DNA of 64,000 bases from Bacilli bacterium (GTDB lineage: Bacteria; Bacillota_I; Bacilli_A; RF39; UBA660), in the NCBI GenBank assembly GCA_022009835.1, contig CP091726.1, forward strand, positions 1,178,001-1,242,000. Reading direction: 5' to 3'. Made by a program: the position numbers and the translations under genes. The notes beneath the pieces are model-generated. The model ran no database searches. It was not told where the DNA came from and was given only the letters and a program-made list of their open reading frames with translations. How positions within the stretch are numbered: position 1 is the first letter of the stretch; each line of letters opens with the position of its first letter. Shown here piece after piece: positions 1 to 11,536 of the stretch.

Positions 1-1889
1 TAACCTTTCCCTTAGTTAATTTTGCCTCAGCAATTAATTCAAGTCTTCTCTCATCACCATGACACCATTGCAAGTCAAATAAAGAGCAATACTCTTCCCC
101 TAATTCAGATAAAATAAAACTTCTTACCTTTACTAAATTATCTTCATCTACTTGTATTAATCCTATAGTTGTTGCATATTTTTCAGCTGTATTTAATGCT
201 TGTATATCAATTTCTGTATAATTATCATCTAAAACATCTTCGAGTGTAATTACTTTTTGATTACAAAATGCTACAAACTCTTTTGTTATATCTTCTCCTA
301 CTAGACTTCTAAGCATTTTTGGATTACCTGCCTTATAAAGCATCTTCGAAGCCATTTCCCATTTTCTTGGATCAGCATTTGGTTTTTCTCCATTATATTC
401 ACTTCTTAAGGCTTTTTCTCCTTTAAATGCAATGTAAGCATATATTGCTGGATGAATATTATTTTCGCTTGCCCATTTTAGCCAAGACGATGTTGTTGTT
501 TTTATATATACATGAGCAAATCTATTAAATAAAGGCTCTGCTAGTTGATTAGCTGCCAAACTATCTTTCATATCATTACCTGCTGCTACTATTCTAGCAT
601 TATCTGGTAATTTCCATATACCATTTACTTCTCTATCTAATACTATATTAAAGGCTATACCCTGAATACTTGGTAGTGCATTTGTTATTTCATCAAAGAA
701 TACTACATGAAGTCTATCTGGTTCCTTTTCACATTTTTCTTCTATCTTTTTAAGCCAAGAAGGTTTAATATCTATCATTTTTCCTGTTGATCCATTATAT
801 ACACTTTTACCATTTAAACTTTCAGGTGTTGCATTTCTTAAATATATTATTTCACAATCGTGGTCTATTTGTTTAACTCTAGCAGATTTACCTTCTGATG
901 AAGGGCCATGCAAGAATACTGCAACACCACTTTCTATTGCTGCCTTAATTATATCTTCCTCACTTACTCGTTCAAACTTCAATTCATAAGGATTTATTTT
1001 TTTCTTTACTTGTTTTTGCTCTTCAGTAGTATCTTGTATTTGAGTTAAACTTATATTTTTGAAATAAATCTTTTTACCATATATTTATTTAAAAAAACAT
1101 ATACATCTCTGTTTTATTAAAATTACCTTTATAATTAATTTTTTTCTATCAAGAAATCTTATTCCTGAAACCAATGCTTTTTTTCGAAAATTAATGTTTT
1201 TTTGTTTTATCATCAATTAGCCATTTAACTGGTGATACTTCTACCCAAACATAATCATCATCTTTATATCTAACACCATTTGAAAGTTTAAAACTATAAC
1301 CATTAAAATTAGAGTTAGCTTTTTTGCGAATATATTCCTTTCCTTGATATTCGTATTCTTCATAGGTTACAGGTTTAAATTTTGTATCGTAATCATCACA
1401 TTTTACAGAATCAAATGTGTAACTTCTTCCTGTCTTATTCATTCCCATATTATATTCTGACTCTAGTATATTTTGCATTCTTAAGTCAACAGCATTTTGA
1501 GGATATTCTCCATACTCTACTTCTTCTGCTCCATTAAATTCCCTCATTTTATTCGAAAAGATTTTAGAAAAGATTTCAGAAGATTGCAAAATTGGGCGAG
1601 CAGCAAAACAACGTAAATATCTATATTGGTTATCCATATGCCCAGTAACATCAACAAGGTAAGCATCGTTATCGCCATCATCAGTTCTAGTCCAAAAAGA
1701 ACTAGTTCTACCAGTTAAAGATCTATCTTCTTTTACATTATAATCAATTGTTTCATATACATAACTACCTGTTAAAACACATAAGTCTGTAATTGCCGCT
1801 TTTGTTCCATATTTTTTTAGCACTTCTAAAGATTTCTCACCCCAAATGTTTTCTTCAGAAAGTAGTGTTAATTTTACATCATTATTCAT
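1..1889 (-). CDS. MoxR-like AAA+ ATPase with N-terminal DUF6273-like domain (paralog 1, runs off left edge)
   Basis: The start is the ATG at 1889 (MNNDVKLTLLSEEN). It overlaps the TGA of the upstream gene (ATGA, 4 nt), so the two are translationally coupled. The N-terminal ~230 residues contain YGEYPQNAV and end in WVEVSPVKWLID, which resembles the DUF6273 type of domain. The C-terminal half is an AAA+ ATPase of the MoxR/dynein-related kind: Walker A GPSSEGKSARV, Walker B VVFFDEITNALPS, sensor-1 AAGNDMKDS. The same layout is found in the neighbour, which is clearly a paralog. One-base shifts lie near 1191, 1150 and 1090 at T/A runs, and the homology continues through them. Only the last few codons are outside the window. 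MoxR ATPases usually remodel protein complexes together with a VWA-domain partner; no VWA gene is visible here, and it may lie to the left. The ATPase call is firm; substrate and role are unknown. Confidence 0.85.
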
Positions 1890-3782
1890 TTTATCACCTT
1901 AACTTTTCCCCTAGTTAATTTTGCTTCAGCAATTAATTCAAGTCTTCTTTCATCACCATGACACCATTGTAAGTCAAATAAAGTGCAATACTCTTCCCCA
2001 AGTACAGACATAATAAAATCTCTTACCTTTATTAAATTATCTTCATCTACTTGTGTTAATCCTATAATTATCGCATATTTTTTTGGCTGTATTTAATGAA
2101 TGCATATCATCAATCGTATAATTATCATCTAAAACATCTTCGAGTGTAATTACTTTTTGATTACAAAATACTGCAAACTCTTTTGTTATATCTTCTCCTA
2201 CTAGACTTCTAAGCATTTCTGGATTACCCGCCTTATAAAGCATTTTTGATGCCATTTCCCATTTTCTCGGATCAGCATTTGGTTTTTCTCCATTATATTC
2301 ACTTCTTAAGGCTTTTTCTCCTTTAAATGCGATGTAAGCATAAATTGCTGGATGAATATTATTTTCGCTTGCCCATTTTAGCCAATTTTCAGTTGTTGTT
2401 TTTATGTAGACATGAGCAAATCTATTAAATAAAGGCTCGGCTAGTTGATTTGCAGCTAACGAATCTTTCATATCATTACCTGCTGCTACTATTCTAGCAT
2501 TATCTGGTAATTTCCATATACCATTTACTTCTCTATCTAATACTATATTAAAGGCTATACCCTGAATACTTGGTAAAGCATTTGTTATCTCATCAAAGAA
2601 TACTATGTGTAGTTTATCTGGCTCACTTGTACATTTTTCTTCTATCTTTTTAAGCCAAGAAGGTTTAATATCTATCATTTCACCTGTACTTTGATTATAG
2701 ACACTTTTACCATTTAAACTTTCAGGTGTTGCATTTCTTAAATATATTATTTCACAATTAGGATCTATTTGCTTAACTCTAGCAGATTTACCTTCACTAG
2801 ATGGTCCATGTAAGAATACAGCAACACCACTTTCTATTGCACCTTTAATAATATCCTCTTCACTTACTTCAGTAAAATCTAAATTATAAGGATTTTTCTT
2901 CAAAGTAGGTCGCTTAACTCTTGTTTCTTTAACTTCTTCTTTTACTTCTTCCACTTTAATAGTTAAAGGTATTTTTAAATCTGAAATAATATCTGGTAAA
3001 AAATAGTTCTTCATAAACATCTTAATATCAGTTTCTTCAAAACTTTCAATACTAGTATCATAATGTGCAAATTGTATACCTGAAAATAATATTCTCTCTG
3101 AAATAGCAACATCTGCTTTAACATCTACTAACCAAGTTATTGGCTCAACTTTTATCCAGTATCCAGTTTTAGCCAACACTGTAGAAGAATTGGATAATGT
3201 ACTGCCTACTGTTCCAACATCTCCTACAACTCTAACATATCTATTTCCATTATATTCATATACATAGTGCTCCTTTGCTTTAAAGAAACTATCTTCATCT
3301 TCTGTAGAAATAGAATCTGTTGTATATTTACCTACAATTTTTAATTTTCCTTTAGAAAATTCATTTTCTAATATGCTAGATATAACATTAGATGCTGCCA
3401 TTTGGGGATACATTCCAAAATTAACAGAAATAACTCCATTTTCTAATGAATGATCATTTTCAGTAAATGATTTTATACTTAAATATGGTAAAACTACTCT
3501 AGAGCCATAAAATCTAAGCCAAGAGTAATCATCATAAGTCGCATCATAGCCATTTATAATTTTAATACGGTGAGTATTAATTTCTGTAATTGTTTTAGTC
3601 CAATAATACCCTTTATTATATGAAAAAGTAGTAGAATCATCAAAAGGAAGTTCTGTAATTCCACCTAATAAAATAGCAAAATCACTTATTTCTGCATGTA
3701 TATGATCAAATTCAAATATCTTCAATCTATTTTCTCCATATATTTGTTCCTCAGTTAAAAAAGTTATATCATCTTTATTCAT
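1886..3782 (-). CDS. MoxR-like AAA+ ATPase with N-terminal DUF6273-like domain (paralog 2)
   Basis: I chose the ATG at 3782 (MNKDDITFLTEEQIYGENRL) because it aligns with the paralog's start and follows GGGGGA by 7 nt; a longer reading to 3836 has no ribosome binding site. Residues ~1-260 carry FGMYPQMAAS, then YWIKVEPITWLVD, then ISERILFSGIQF, features I associate with DUF6273-like domains. A charged linker rich in KEEVKE follows. The AAA+ module is at ~290-550: Walker A GPSSEGKSARV, Walker B IVFFDEITNALPS, sensor AAGNDMKDS, and an arginine-finger-like region LFNRFAHVY. A shift near 2075 in a T run separates the C-terminus, which continues to a TGA at 1886. The AAA+ part is almost identical to the next gene while the N-terminal domains differ, so the pair looks like a duplication with diverging recognition domains. 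It may form a hetero-oligomer; that is inference. Confidence 0.86.
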
Positions 3783-3935
3783 ACATCTTCCCCCACAAGT
3801 ATCGACTATTATAGCACAATAGATTTTTTTTTGCAATCAAATTACAAACATATATAAACCATCACTATAAAATAAGTATAAAATATAAATAAAATAACAT
3901 AAAAGCACCATAATAATAAAGAGGTGTATATATAA

Positions 3936-5355
3936 ATGAATAATAAAATAATAAATAAACTAAAAAGAAGAAACTAATAATAGTAGTTATATAATATATA
4001 GAGAAAAATATATATAAAAAAATAAAAGTAGATATAATATATAACGAAGCATTAACAGATCAAGATAAAATGTCTAATTATATATATAGAAGTTTAGACT
4101 ATATAGATAGCATATATAAAGGAAAAGATTCATTATATGATATCATAAAAAATAACATAAGTAATATCAAAAATTAAAAGAAATAAAAAAACTATGAAGA
4201 TATCTGTAAATATCTAAATAATGGATTTGTAATACTTCTAATTGAAGATGATTATTCACTAGCCCTAGAAGTAAAAAAGAATCTAACAAGAAGTATTGAA
4301 AAACCAATGACCGAAACAACCATCAGAGGAGCTATGGATTCTTTTACTGAGAATATTGAAACCAATATAGGATTAATAAAAAGAAGATTAAAAAAACTAA
4401 TAAATTATGGAATAAAGATATCGAATTAGGTAGATATACCAAAAAAATTAAAATAAGTATACTAACTATTGATGGCATAACAAATAATGATATTAAAAGA
4501 TAATATTATAAACAAATTAAATAATATAGAAATAGATAGTATTACTGATTCCGGTACATTAAAACATCTAATTGAAAAAGAAACAAAAACAATCTTTCCT
4601 ACTACCATTACTACTGAAAGACCAGATAAAGTAGTATCTGCTCTATTAAATGGTAAAACCGTCATACTAGTAGATAATTGTCCCTTTGTTTTAATCATGC
4701 CCGTTGATATAAATGATTTTTTTCTATCCCAAGATGATAAAGATGCCAATTATATCAATAATTCACTAACTAGAGTATTAAGATATTTAGCCTTCTTTAT
4801 AACCATATTAACTCCTGGTGTCTATATTGCCTTAACAACCTTCAACCAAGAAATGATACCTTTAGAACTCCTTACTAGTTTTGCTTCCCAAAGAAGTACC
4901 GTTCCCTTTCCAGCTTTCTTTGAAGCCCTTCTAATGTTTATATCATTTGAAATACTAAGAGAAAGCGATTATCGTATTCCAAATGTTTCTAATTCTGCCC
5001 TTTCTATAGTAGGAGCCCTAATATTAGGTGAAGCCGCTGTTAACGCTGGTATTGTCTCACCCATTATGATTATCATAGTAGCCATTACCGCTATTAGTGC
5101 TCTAGTAATAGTAGAACCAGAACTAACCGCAGCCATTAAATGGTATCGTATTTTATTTATGCTAGGTGGGACAACTATTGGTATTTTTGGTATCTTTATC
5201 ATTTTTATATATTTTTTTATTACCAATCTATGTAGTATAAAAATCCTTTAATAAATCATATATGATGCCTTTTACACCAATATCCGAAGAAATAAAAAAA
5301 TAGTATCATTAAATTCCCATTAACTAAAAAGAAACAAAAAGAAATAAATACCTAA
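3936..5355 (+). CDS. gerAA: Spore germination protein, GerA family A subunit
   Basis: First gene of a GerA-type germinant receptor operon; the A subunit forms part of the inner spore membrane receptor complex. GAGGTG at 3921 precedes the ATG. The N-terminal soluble part (MNNKIINKL, then LTDQDKMSNYIYRSLDYID) has several one-base shifts between 3970 and 4480. The second half is intact and typical: RPDKVVSALLNGKTVILVDN, LLTSFASQRSTVPFPAFFEA, and five or so membrane helices (RYLAFFITILTPGVYIAL; NAGIVSPIMIIIVAITAIS). After a shift near 5230 the usual C-terminal MPFTPISEEIKN tail ends at TAA 5355. Two one-base shifts in that tail are at A runs. The family assignment is secure; the germinant is unknown. 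Confidence 0.9.
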
Positions 5356-5382
5356 CAAACAATATTATAAGGGAGGTAACTA

Positions 5383-6561
5383 ATGAAAAAAATTAAATAC
5401 CTATTACTATTAATATTACCCATATTAAGTGGCTGCTACAACTATCGAGAATTAAATGAATTAGGTATAACAACCGCTGTTAGTATTGATTATCAAGATG
5501 ATAACTTCCATGTAATTGCAGAAGTAGTAAATCCAATTAAACAGCAAGATGCCTCAAGTAGTAATAATTCACCATTTGTAAATTATAGTGGTTCAGCATC
5601 TACTCTACAAAATGCCTTTCGTAATATAGTTTTAGAATCTCCAAGGCAACTGTATGCTGCCCAATTAGAAATAATTGTCTTAAGTGAAGAAGTAGTAAGT
5701 AATCATCTCGAAGAAGTATTAGAATATTTCACGAGAGATCCTGAAACTAGAACAGAAATAAAAATAATTGTTGCTAAAACCGAAGAAAGTACTAAAGGTA
5801 TAACTTTGCAAACTCTTCTAACAAGTTTTTTTCTTCTTCAAATATTCTAAAATCCCTAGAACTACAAAAATAAAGTTCTAGGTACAACTTATCCTGTAAC
5901 TTTAAATGAATTATTAAATATGTATATAAACCCCTATGAAGAAGTCATCTTACCATCGATGACTCTCTATGGCAATCCAGAAATAGGTGATGAAAAAGAA
6001 AACATAACAACATCAACTCCTAAATCTAGAGTTGAAATAAGCGGTACTACTATTACTAAAGATAACCAAGTACTAGGTTATTTAACTAACGAAGAATCAA
6101 AAATATTAAGCATAATCAATAATAAGGTAAGTGAATTTTTTTAATAACTACTAATTATAATAATGGATATATCGTCTTTGAACCAAATAGAATAAAAGTA
6201 AAAAGAGAAGTAGATATTAAAAAAACAATATCATTAAAGTTAAAATATCGGGTTATTCTAAAATTAAGGAAGTAGATACATATATTAGCTTAAAAGATCC
6301 AAAAGAAATAAAAAAACTAAATAATAACCTAAATAAAGAAATTGAAAATAACATAAAAAAAACATTTAATTATATTAGAGAAGAATATAATACTGACATA
6401 TTTGGTTTTCAAGAACTATACTATAAAACTGACTATAAATATTTTAAACAACATTGCACCAATTGGTACGAAGAAATATATCCCAAAAATTAAAATTAGA
6501 AGTAACATCAACTATAAATTTATATGAAAAAGGGAAACACAATAGGAGGCTTAAAATATGA
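5383..6561 (+). CDS. gerAC: Spore germination lipoprotein, GerA family C subunit
   Basis: GGGAGG at 5370 sits 7-8 nt before the ATG. The protein opens with a lipoprotein signal, MKKIKYLLLLILPILSGC, with Cys18 as the lipidation site, followed by YNYRELNELGITTAVSID, the usual GerAC opening. Further blocks are LQNAFRNIVLESPRQLYAAQ and SNHLEEVLEYFTRDPETR, and a mid-domain ending TPKSRVEISGTTITKDNQV. The C-terminal third (KRVKREVD then KIKVSGYSKIKEVDTYI) is readable only across shifts near 5828, 6140, 6230 and 6490. The stop TGA (6559-6561) overlaps the ATG of gerAB. This outer-leaflet lipoprotein works with the A and B subunits in germinant sensing. Order here is A-C-B, as in a minority of clusters. 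Confidence 0.88.
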
Positions 6562-7639
6562 AAGAGAAAAATAAATAATCTTGAACTATCTAGTACCGTA
6601 TTTCTCATCTTATTCTCATGTACTATTGGTATAGCTCCTTATACTACTATCAAAATTGCTGGCATAAATGCATATATTGGAGTAATAATTGGGACCATTA
6701 TTGGACTAGTACCACTTCTAATGTTTATCTATATATCTAATTATGAAATAGATAAACCACTCTACATCAAAACAAAAATAATCTTTGGTAAAGTTCTAGG
6801 TACTATTATTAATATTATTCTAATAATACTATATCTTATATTAGCCACTACCATCCTCTTTAACACTAGTAACTTTATCATATCACAATATTTAACAGAT
6901 ACACCTATTATTCTTGTAACTATAATATTTGCTTTAACTGGTTATCATGCCATAAATAAAGGAATTAATACTATTACTAAAACAAGTTTAATATATACCA
7001 TCATTATCATTATATTATTTATATTAGCCACCATTGGACTAATTCCAGAAATAGAACTAGATAACTTAAAACCTATTTTTAGAATATGGTATCAATAAAC
7101 CTTTCATAGCGGGTTTAACCTATAGTCTAATCTTAACTATTCCAATAAGTAGTTTAGTAACAATACCTAAAAGCAATATTGATAACTATCAAAAAACCAC
7201 TAAATATATCATTATAACCTATCTAATTACCACAATTATGGTTTTCTTTATGTCTAGTGTGACAAGTGCCTGTCTTGGCAAATATCTTTTACTACAATAT
7301 CAATACCCTGTTTATATAACCTTAAAAAGAATATCTATCTTTGGTTTTATTGATCGTATTGAAAATTTTTTATCTATTGAATGGATATTAAGTTCTTTTT
7401 ATAGCTTATACTATTCCATTATGTTATATCAAAGATACTATAACGAATAAAAAAAATAATAAAATAATAAATCTTATTATTATAATCATAACCATCGTAT
7501 TATCTATTAATATCTTCAAAAAAATAATACTAGTTTTAACTACTATTTAGATAGTATTTATCCATATATTCTTCTATCTCTTTTAATAGTATTTATCATA
7601 ATATTCATATTCACATGTATTAAAAAAAGGAAAAAATAG
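6558..7639 (+). CDS. gerAB: Spore germination permease-like protein, GerA family B subunit
   Basis: AGGAGG at 6544 and an ATG overlapping the gerAC stop show coupling. It is a multi-pass membrane protein of the APC superfamily type: ELSSTVFLILFSCTIGIAPY, then repeated hydrophobic helices (GVIIGTIIGLVPLLMF; LILATTILFNTSNFIISQYL; TSLIYTIIIIILFILATIGL; NKPFIAGLTYSLILTIPISS). GerAB subunits carry the germinant-binding pocket. One-base shifts lie near 6578, 7085, 7440 and 7520; summed length (~360 aa) matches the family. Terminates at TAG 7639, followed by a terminator. Together with gerAA and gerAC this is a complete receptor set, so the organism is expected to form spores. Confidence 0.87.
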
Positions 7640-7680
7640 AATATAATAATAATACAGTAAGATAAATTACTGTTTAGATA

Positions 7681-7712
7681 TAGAGATTACTTATGTAGTC
7701 TCTTCTTTTATT
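7681..7712 (+). terminator. Rho-independent terminator of the gerA operon
   Basis: The stem GAGATTAC/GTAGTCTC (one G-U pair) with a TTAT loop is followed by TTCTTTTATT. It lies 40 nt after gerAB. Confidence 0.7.
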
Positions 7713-7772
7713 ATATTAGCCCATACACTAATAAACAAACATCATAATATATTAGTGTGGAGTTGATTAATA

Positions 7773-8589
7773 ATGTTAACATTTTTAGAACAACAAAGTC
7801 CTATATTACTTGCTTTCTTTGCTACTTTATTTACCTACAGTATAACCATTCTTGGAGCCGCTATTGTATTTTTTTTCAAAAAAGTTAAAAAGAATATCAT
7901 GGATGCCATGCTTGGAATAGCAGCAGGTATCATGATAGCAGCTTCTTTCTTTTCATTAATTGAACCAGCCCTTAAAATGGCAGAAAGTCTTAAAATGATA
8001 CCATGGATTATAGTAACGATTGGATTTATATCAGGAGGATTGCTTTTATTTATTGGAGATAAAATATTTACAAAATTAGAAAAGAAAATAGCAAAAAATA
8101 AAGATAATAACAAAGAAGGAACAAGTCTAAAAAGATGTATAATGTTAATTCTTTTCTATAACCCTTCATAATATACCAGAAGGCTTAGCTGTTGGAGTTG
8201 CTTTTGGTGGTATTGCTTATGGTATTGAAGGAGCAACCTTAAGTTCTGCTATTATGATTGCCCTAGGAATTGGTATTCAAAACTTTCCAGAAGGTACCGC
8301 TGTTAGTGTTCCATTAAGACGAGAAGGACTAAGTAGAAAAAAAGCCTTTTTCTTCGGACAACTAAGCGGACTTGTTGAACCAATATCAGGTGTATTAGGA
8401 GCCTTACTTGTATTAAAAGTAAGAACTCTCTTACCATTCTTACTTTCTTTTGCCGCAGGTGCTATGATTTATGTAGTAGTAGAAGAATTAATACCAGAAT
8501 CACAAACAAACAAAAGAAAAGAATTAATGGCATTATTCACTTTAATAGGATTCTCTATTATGATGATATTAGATGTATCTTTAGGTTAA
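7773..8589 (+). CDS. ZIP-family divalent metal transporter
   Basis: GGAG lies 9 nt before the ATG. The protein has about eight membrane helices and the ZIP signatures: LHNIPEGLAVGVAFGG in TM4 and QNFPEGTAVSVPLRREGLS in TM5, plus GQLSGLVEPISGVLGA. A His-poor cytoplasmic loop rich in Lys (KLEKKIAKNKDNNKEG) separates TM3 and TM4. One shift near 8155 splits the reading; the two parts together give ~272 aa, the usual length for ZupT/ZIP proteins of Firmicutes. Probably imports Zn2+ or another divalent metal. It stands alone between two terminators. Confidence 0.9.
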
Positions 8590-8592
8590 AAA

Positions 8593-8619
8593 AAACAAGT
8601 ATTAACTTGTCTTTTTTTA
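8593..8619. terminator. Bidirectional terminator between convergent genes
   Basis: ACAAGT/ACTTGT stem with ATTA loop, A run on the left and T7 on the right. It serves the ZIP gene (+) and the thioredoxin-like gene (-). Confidence 0.8.
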
Positions 8620-9222
8620 TTTATTACAATCACTAGTACAAATATTAGTTTTAGTATCTTCAAACATCTTAGCAAGTTTTTCTTTAAGACCATCTAAGTC
8701 TTCATTTTTCCAATATTCTTCTGGAGTCTTATAGCCCTTAGTATCCCAAGCTGTTTCATCATCAAAATCTAATATTTCACCATCTTTTACCGCTATTACA
8801 GAAGGAGCATAAATTCTCTTATTTCCCTCTTCATCAAATTTTAAATAATCTTTAAGAATATCTACCATTTTTTTATAATTATCTGTATTATCTTTTCTAT
8901 CATTTAAAATATTATAATAATAAACTTTATCTACATCATTTGCTTTAGCTACTTCATTTAAATATGGTACATAAGCAGTACACCATGGACACTCTGGAAA
9001 ACCTAGATATACTACTCCTGTTCCATGTTCTAATATATTAATTATTTCTTCAGCACTTCTATAAACAAAGACATTATCTTTGGTAACACTGGTATACTCT
9101 TCAGCAAATTTCTTACCATCAATATTGGTATTTTTTCTTTATTTAAGTAAAGATATCCTAAAAACTCCTAACGCTATAACTAAAACTACTCCTATTATAA
9201 TTATTATTTTTCTCTTTTTCAC
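8617..9222 (-). CDS. Membrane-anchored thioredoxin-fold protein (CPWC)
   Basis: The likely start is GTG at 9222 behind GAGGTGAG. The N-terminus KKRKIIIIIGVVLVIALGVF is a signal anchor. An in-frame TAA follows near 9132 (LLK then stop then KNTNIDG); a paired insertion and deletion in the A runs would remove it. The extracellular domain has VYLGFPECPWCTAYVPYLNE, a thioredoxin-like fold with a CPWC active site, then a predicted cis-Pro region APSVIAVKDGEI. It ends CTSDCNK, with two more Cys. It may reduce or transfer thiols on exported proteins, or act as a bacteriocin-transport-type thioredoxin; the partner is unknown. Confidence 0.72.
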
Positions 9223-9306
9223 TTTCTCACCTCATAATCAGTATAAATTATTTATTATTTTTTTACTATATAACTTAAGTTGAATTAACTAAACTCTAAG
9301 TTGAGT

Positions 9307-10029
9307 TTAATTACAGCTCTTATTCATAGATAATGGAACCTTGTAAATAGTAGTTTTATCTTCTTCATCAGTAGCACTTATTTCTAGTGTTATATTACTA
9401 CTCTCTATATTCTTGCATTCCTTAGCGAAATTATCTATACTAAAGTTTACATCTTTTAAAAACTCATTTAACTTAATACTACTATCTTTTTCATAAGTAT
9501 AATTACCTATTTGTTTTTTTAACCATACCATGTTCTTCATATAATATACATTCAATCTTTTTATATAAATTATCATCAGTACCACCACAATAATCTATAT
9601 TAGATATATATAAATATGATTTATTCTTATTATAAGCTATACTACCTGATATTTCAAAAATTAGAACAATTTGAAGATACTGTTTTTAAAAAGTAAAAAG
9701 AATCGTCATGAAACACAATAAATAAAATTATTATTAATATAAGTAATAATACTCCTAATGAAATATATATTATTTTTTTCTTATTTACTTTTTTTACTTT
9801 GATTATTCTCACTATTTTTTTACCATCTAATAAATCATTAATATTAATATCATAATCATCACATATTTGTTTAAGTAAAGATATATCAGGAATATTTTTT
9901 TACCATTCTCCCATTTACTAACTGCTTGATATGTTACACCATACTTTTCTGCAAACTTTTTCCTGTGTTAAATTATTCTTTTTTTACGAAGTTCTTTTTA
10001 TTAAATTACCAATTCTTTTCTTGATCCAT
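9307..10029 (-). CDS. XRE-type HTH protein with membrane anchor and extracytoplasmic domain
   Basis: Starts MDQERIGNLIKELRK, a cro/C1-type HTH: NNLTQEKFAEKYGVTYQAVS then KWENGKNIPDISLLKQICDD. The first 70 residues are followed by a basic stretch and one transmembrane helix (YISLGVLLLILIIILFIVF). An outer domain holds YISNIDYCGGTDDNLYKKIE and ends in SMNKSCN, with several Cys. Shifts occur near 9960, 9905, 9680 and 9530 in T runs. Architecture HTH-TM-outside suggests a membrane-tethered regulator or sensor. No target is visible. Confidence 0.7.
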
Positions 10030-10164
10030 ACTACCACTTCCTATGTATAAAAATATCTACATATATTATTTTTATCATATTTTTTTATTTTTGGCATATA
10101 TAAAATTTAAAAAAAGCAGTAATTTTTTTATTTACCACTTTCTTATTTTTTTAGAATTAAAGTT

Positions 10165-10923
10165 TTATTTTTCTTCGGCCACTTCTACATCATTAAATAC
10201 TTCTTTTTGATTCTTCTAAATATATTTTTTTATCTTCTTCTGGCCAAAAAGTGTATTAATAACAATTTTTTTAGCATTAGAATTATTTGCCAATAACCCA
10301 GCATCATAGGCTGTCATATGTGTACTACTATTAGAATTATATCTTCTTAAGAGTGAACTCTCACAAATAATTAAATCTGCATCCTTACAAAAACTTATTA
10401 AATCAGTAAGATTAGAAGTACCAATATCAGAAGTATATATAATCTTAAAAATCTTTTATTTTTGTAATTTTTACCATAAATGCTTCTATGGTATGAGATT
10501 TATTATCATGAAAAAGTTATTTTTTTAAATCATCTATAAAAAAAATGAATAACTATCAGTTATATCAAAATACTTGGCATAACTCTCTTTACTAGATACT
10601 ATAGATTTCTTATTGAAGTCATAATCGTTTTTTTGGGTAAAAAAATATATTTATCTTGTTATTAAGTAATCCTAAATTATGATAGACATAAGATGCGTAG
10701 CAGATACTTCCGATATCTCCGAAATGATCTCTATGATAATGAGTAATTATCACATTTAAATCTTCTAAAGTATCAGGGAATTTTTAATAGTCTAGTTATT
10801 CCACTGCCACAATCTAATAGTATTTTTTTATTATTATAATTTATTAAAACTCCTGGGCAATTCATATTACCTTTTAGTATATGGAGAAATAGTTCCAAGT
10901 GGTGTAATTGTTATCTCACTCAT
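10165..10923 (-). CDS. Metallo-beta-lactamase fold hydrolase
   Basis: Begins MSEITITPLGTISPYTKGNM, with AGGAG 10 nt upstream. The beta-lactamase fold is shown by GVLINYNNKKILLDCGSG and the metal motif VIITHYHRDHFGDIG (HxHxDH). Later parts (KSIVSSKESYAKYFDITDSY; ADLIICESSLLRRYNSNSST; YDAGLLANNSNAKKIVINTL) are readable across shifts near 10785, 10640, 10540, 10450 and 10250. LLANNSNAKKIV matches the distal helix of RNase Z/YhfI-like enzymes. The upstream coaD stop is only 5 nt away, so the two are co-transcribed. Substrate not known. Confidence 0.78.
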
Positions 10924-10928
10924 TTTTA

Positions 10929-11418
10929 CTATACTCCTCTTTTTTTATTAACATTTTTTTCTTTAATAGTAGGTTCTACATACCTTATAATATCTTTATC
11001 AAGATTAAATAGTTCTTTTTACCATACTAGAAGAGACTGATTGATATTTAGTATCTGCAAATAAGCAAATAGTATTTATCATATTATTAGATATTTCTCT
11101 ATTTATTTCTTGCATAGTAACTTCATAATCATAATCACTTAAACTTCTAAGTCCACGAATGATAGCCTTACATTCATTTTGAATTGCAACATCTACTGTC
11201 GCCCCACTACCAGATATAACTTTTATATTACTCATATCTCGATATAAATATTTAATCATTTCTAGTCTTTCTTCTATAGAAAAGAATGAAATCTTTTTTG
11301 AATAATTTTGCATAACTGCCACTACGACCTCATCAAATAAATTACTTGCTTGCCATATAATGTCCATATGTCCCTTTGTTATAGGATCAAAGCTTCCCGG
11401 ATATAAAACTCTTGTCAT
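10929..11418 (-). CDS. coaD: Pantetheine-phosphate adenylyltransferase (PPAT)
   Basis: Fourth step of coenzyme A synthesis: transfers AMP from ATP to 4'-phosphopantetheine. The nucleotidyltransferase motif is YPGSFDPITKGHMDII (with the GHxDI motif), followed by VAVMQNYSKKISFFSIEERL, IIRGLRSLSDYDYE and the C-terminal YQSVSSSMVKEL. A one-base shift at 11020 (AAAAAG) makes a short reading end early; corrected, the protein is ~163 aa, the normal size. It ends at TAG 10931. Confidence 0.93.
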
Positions 11419-11536
11419 AATATCTTCACCACCTTATGTAAATTAAACCTTTTTCCTTTCTTTACTTGTATTATAATACTTTTTGTGATATAATCAAAAT
11501 ACATATTTGTTATGTTTATCATAACTGGAGGTTATT

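Noticed and set aside
4462..4749. Minus-strand ORF over gerAA
   Set aside because: Lies inside a clear GerAA coding region on the + strand; shadow.
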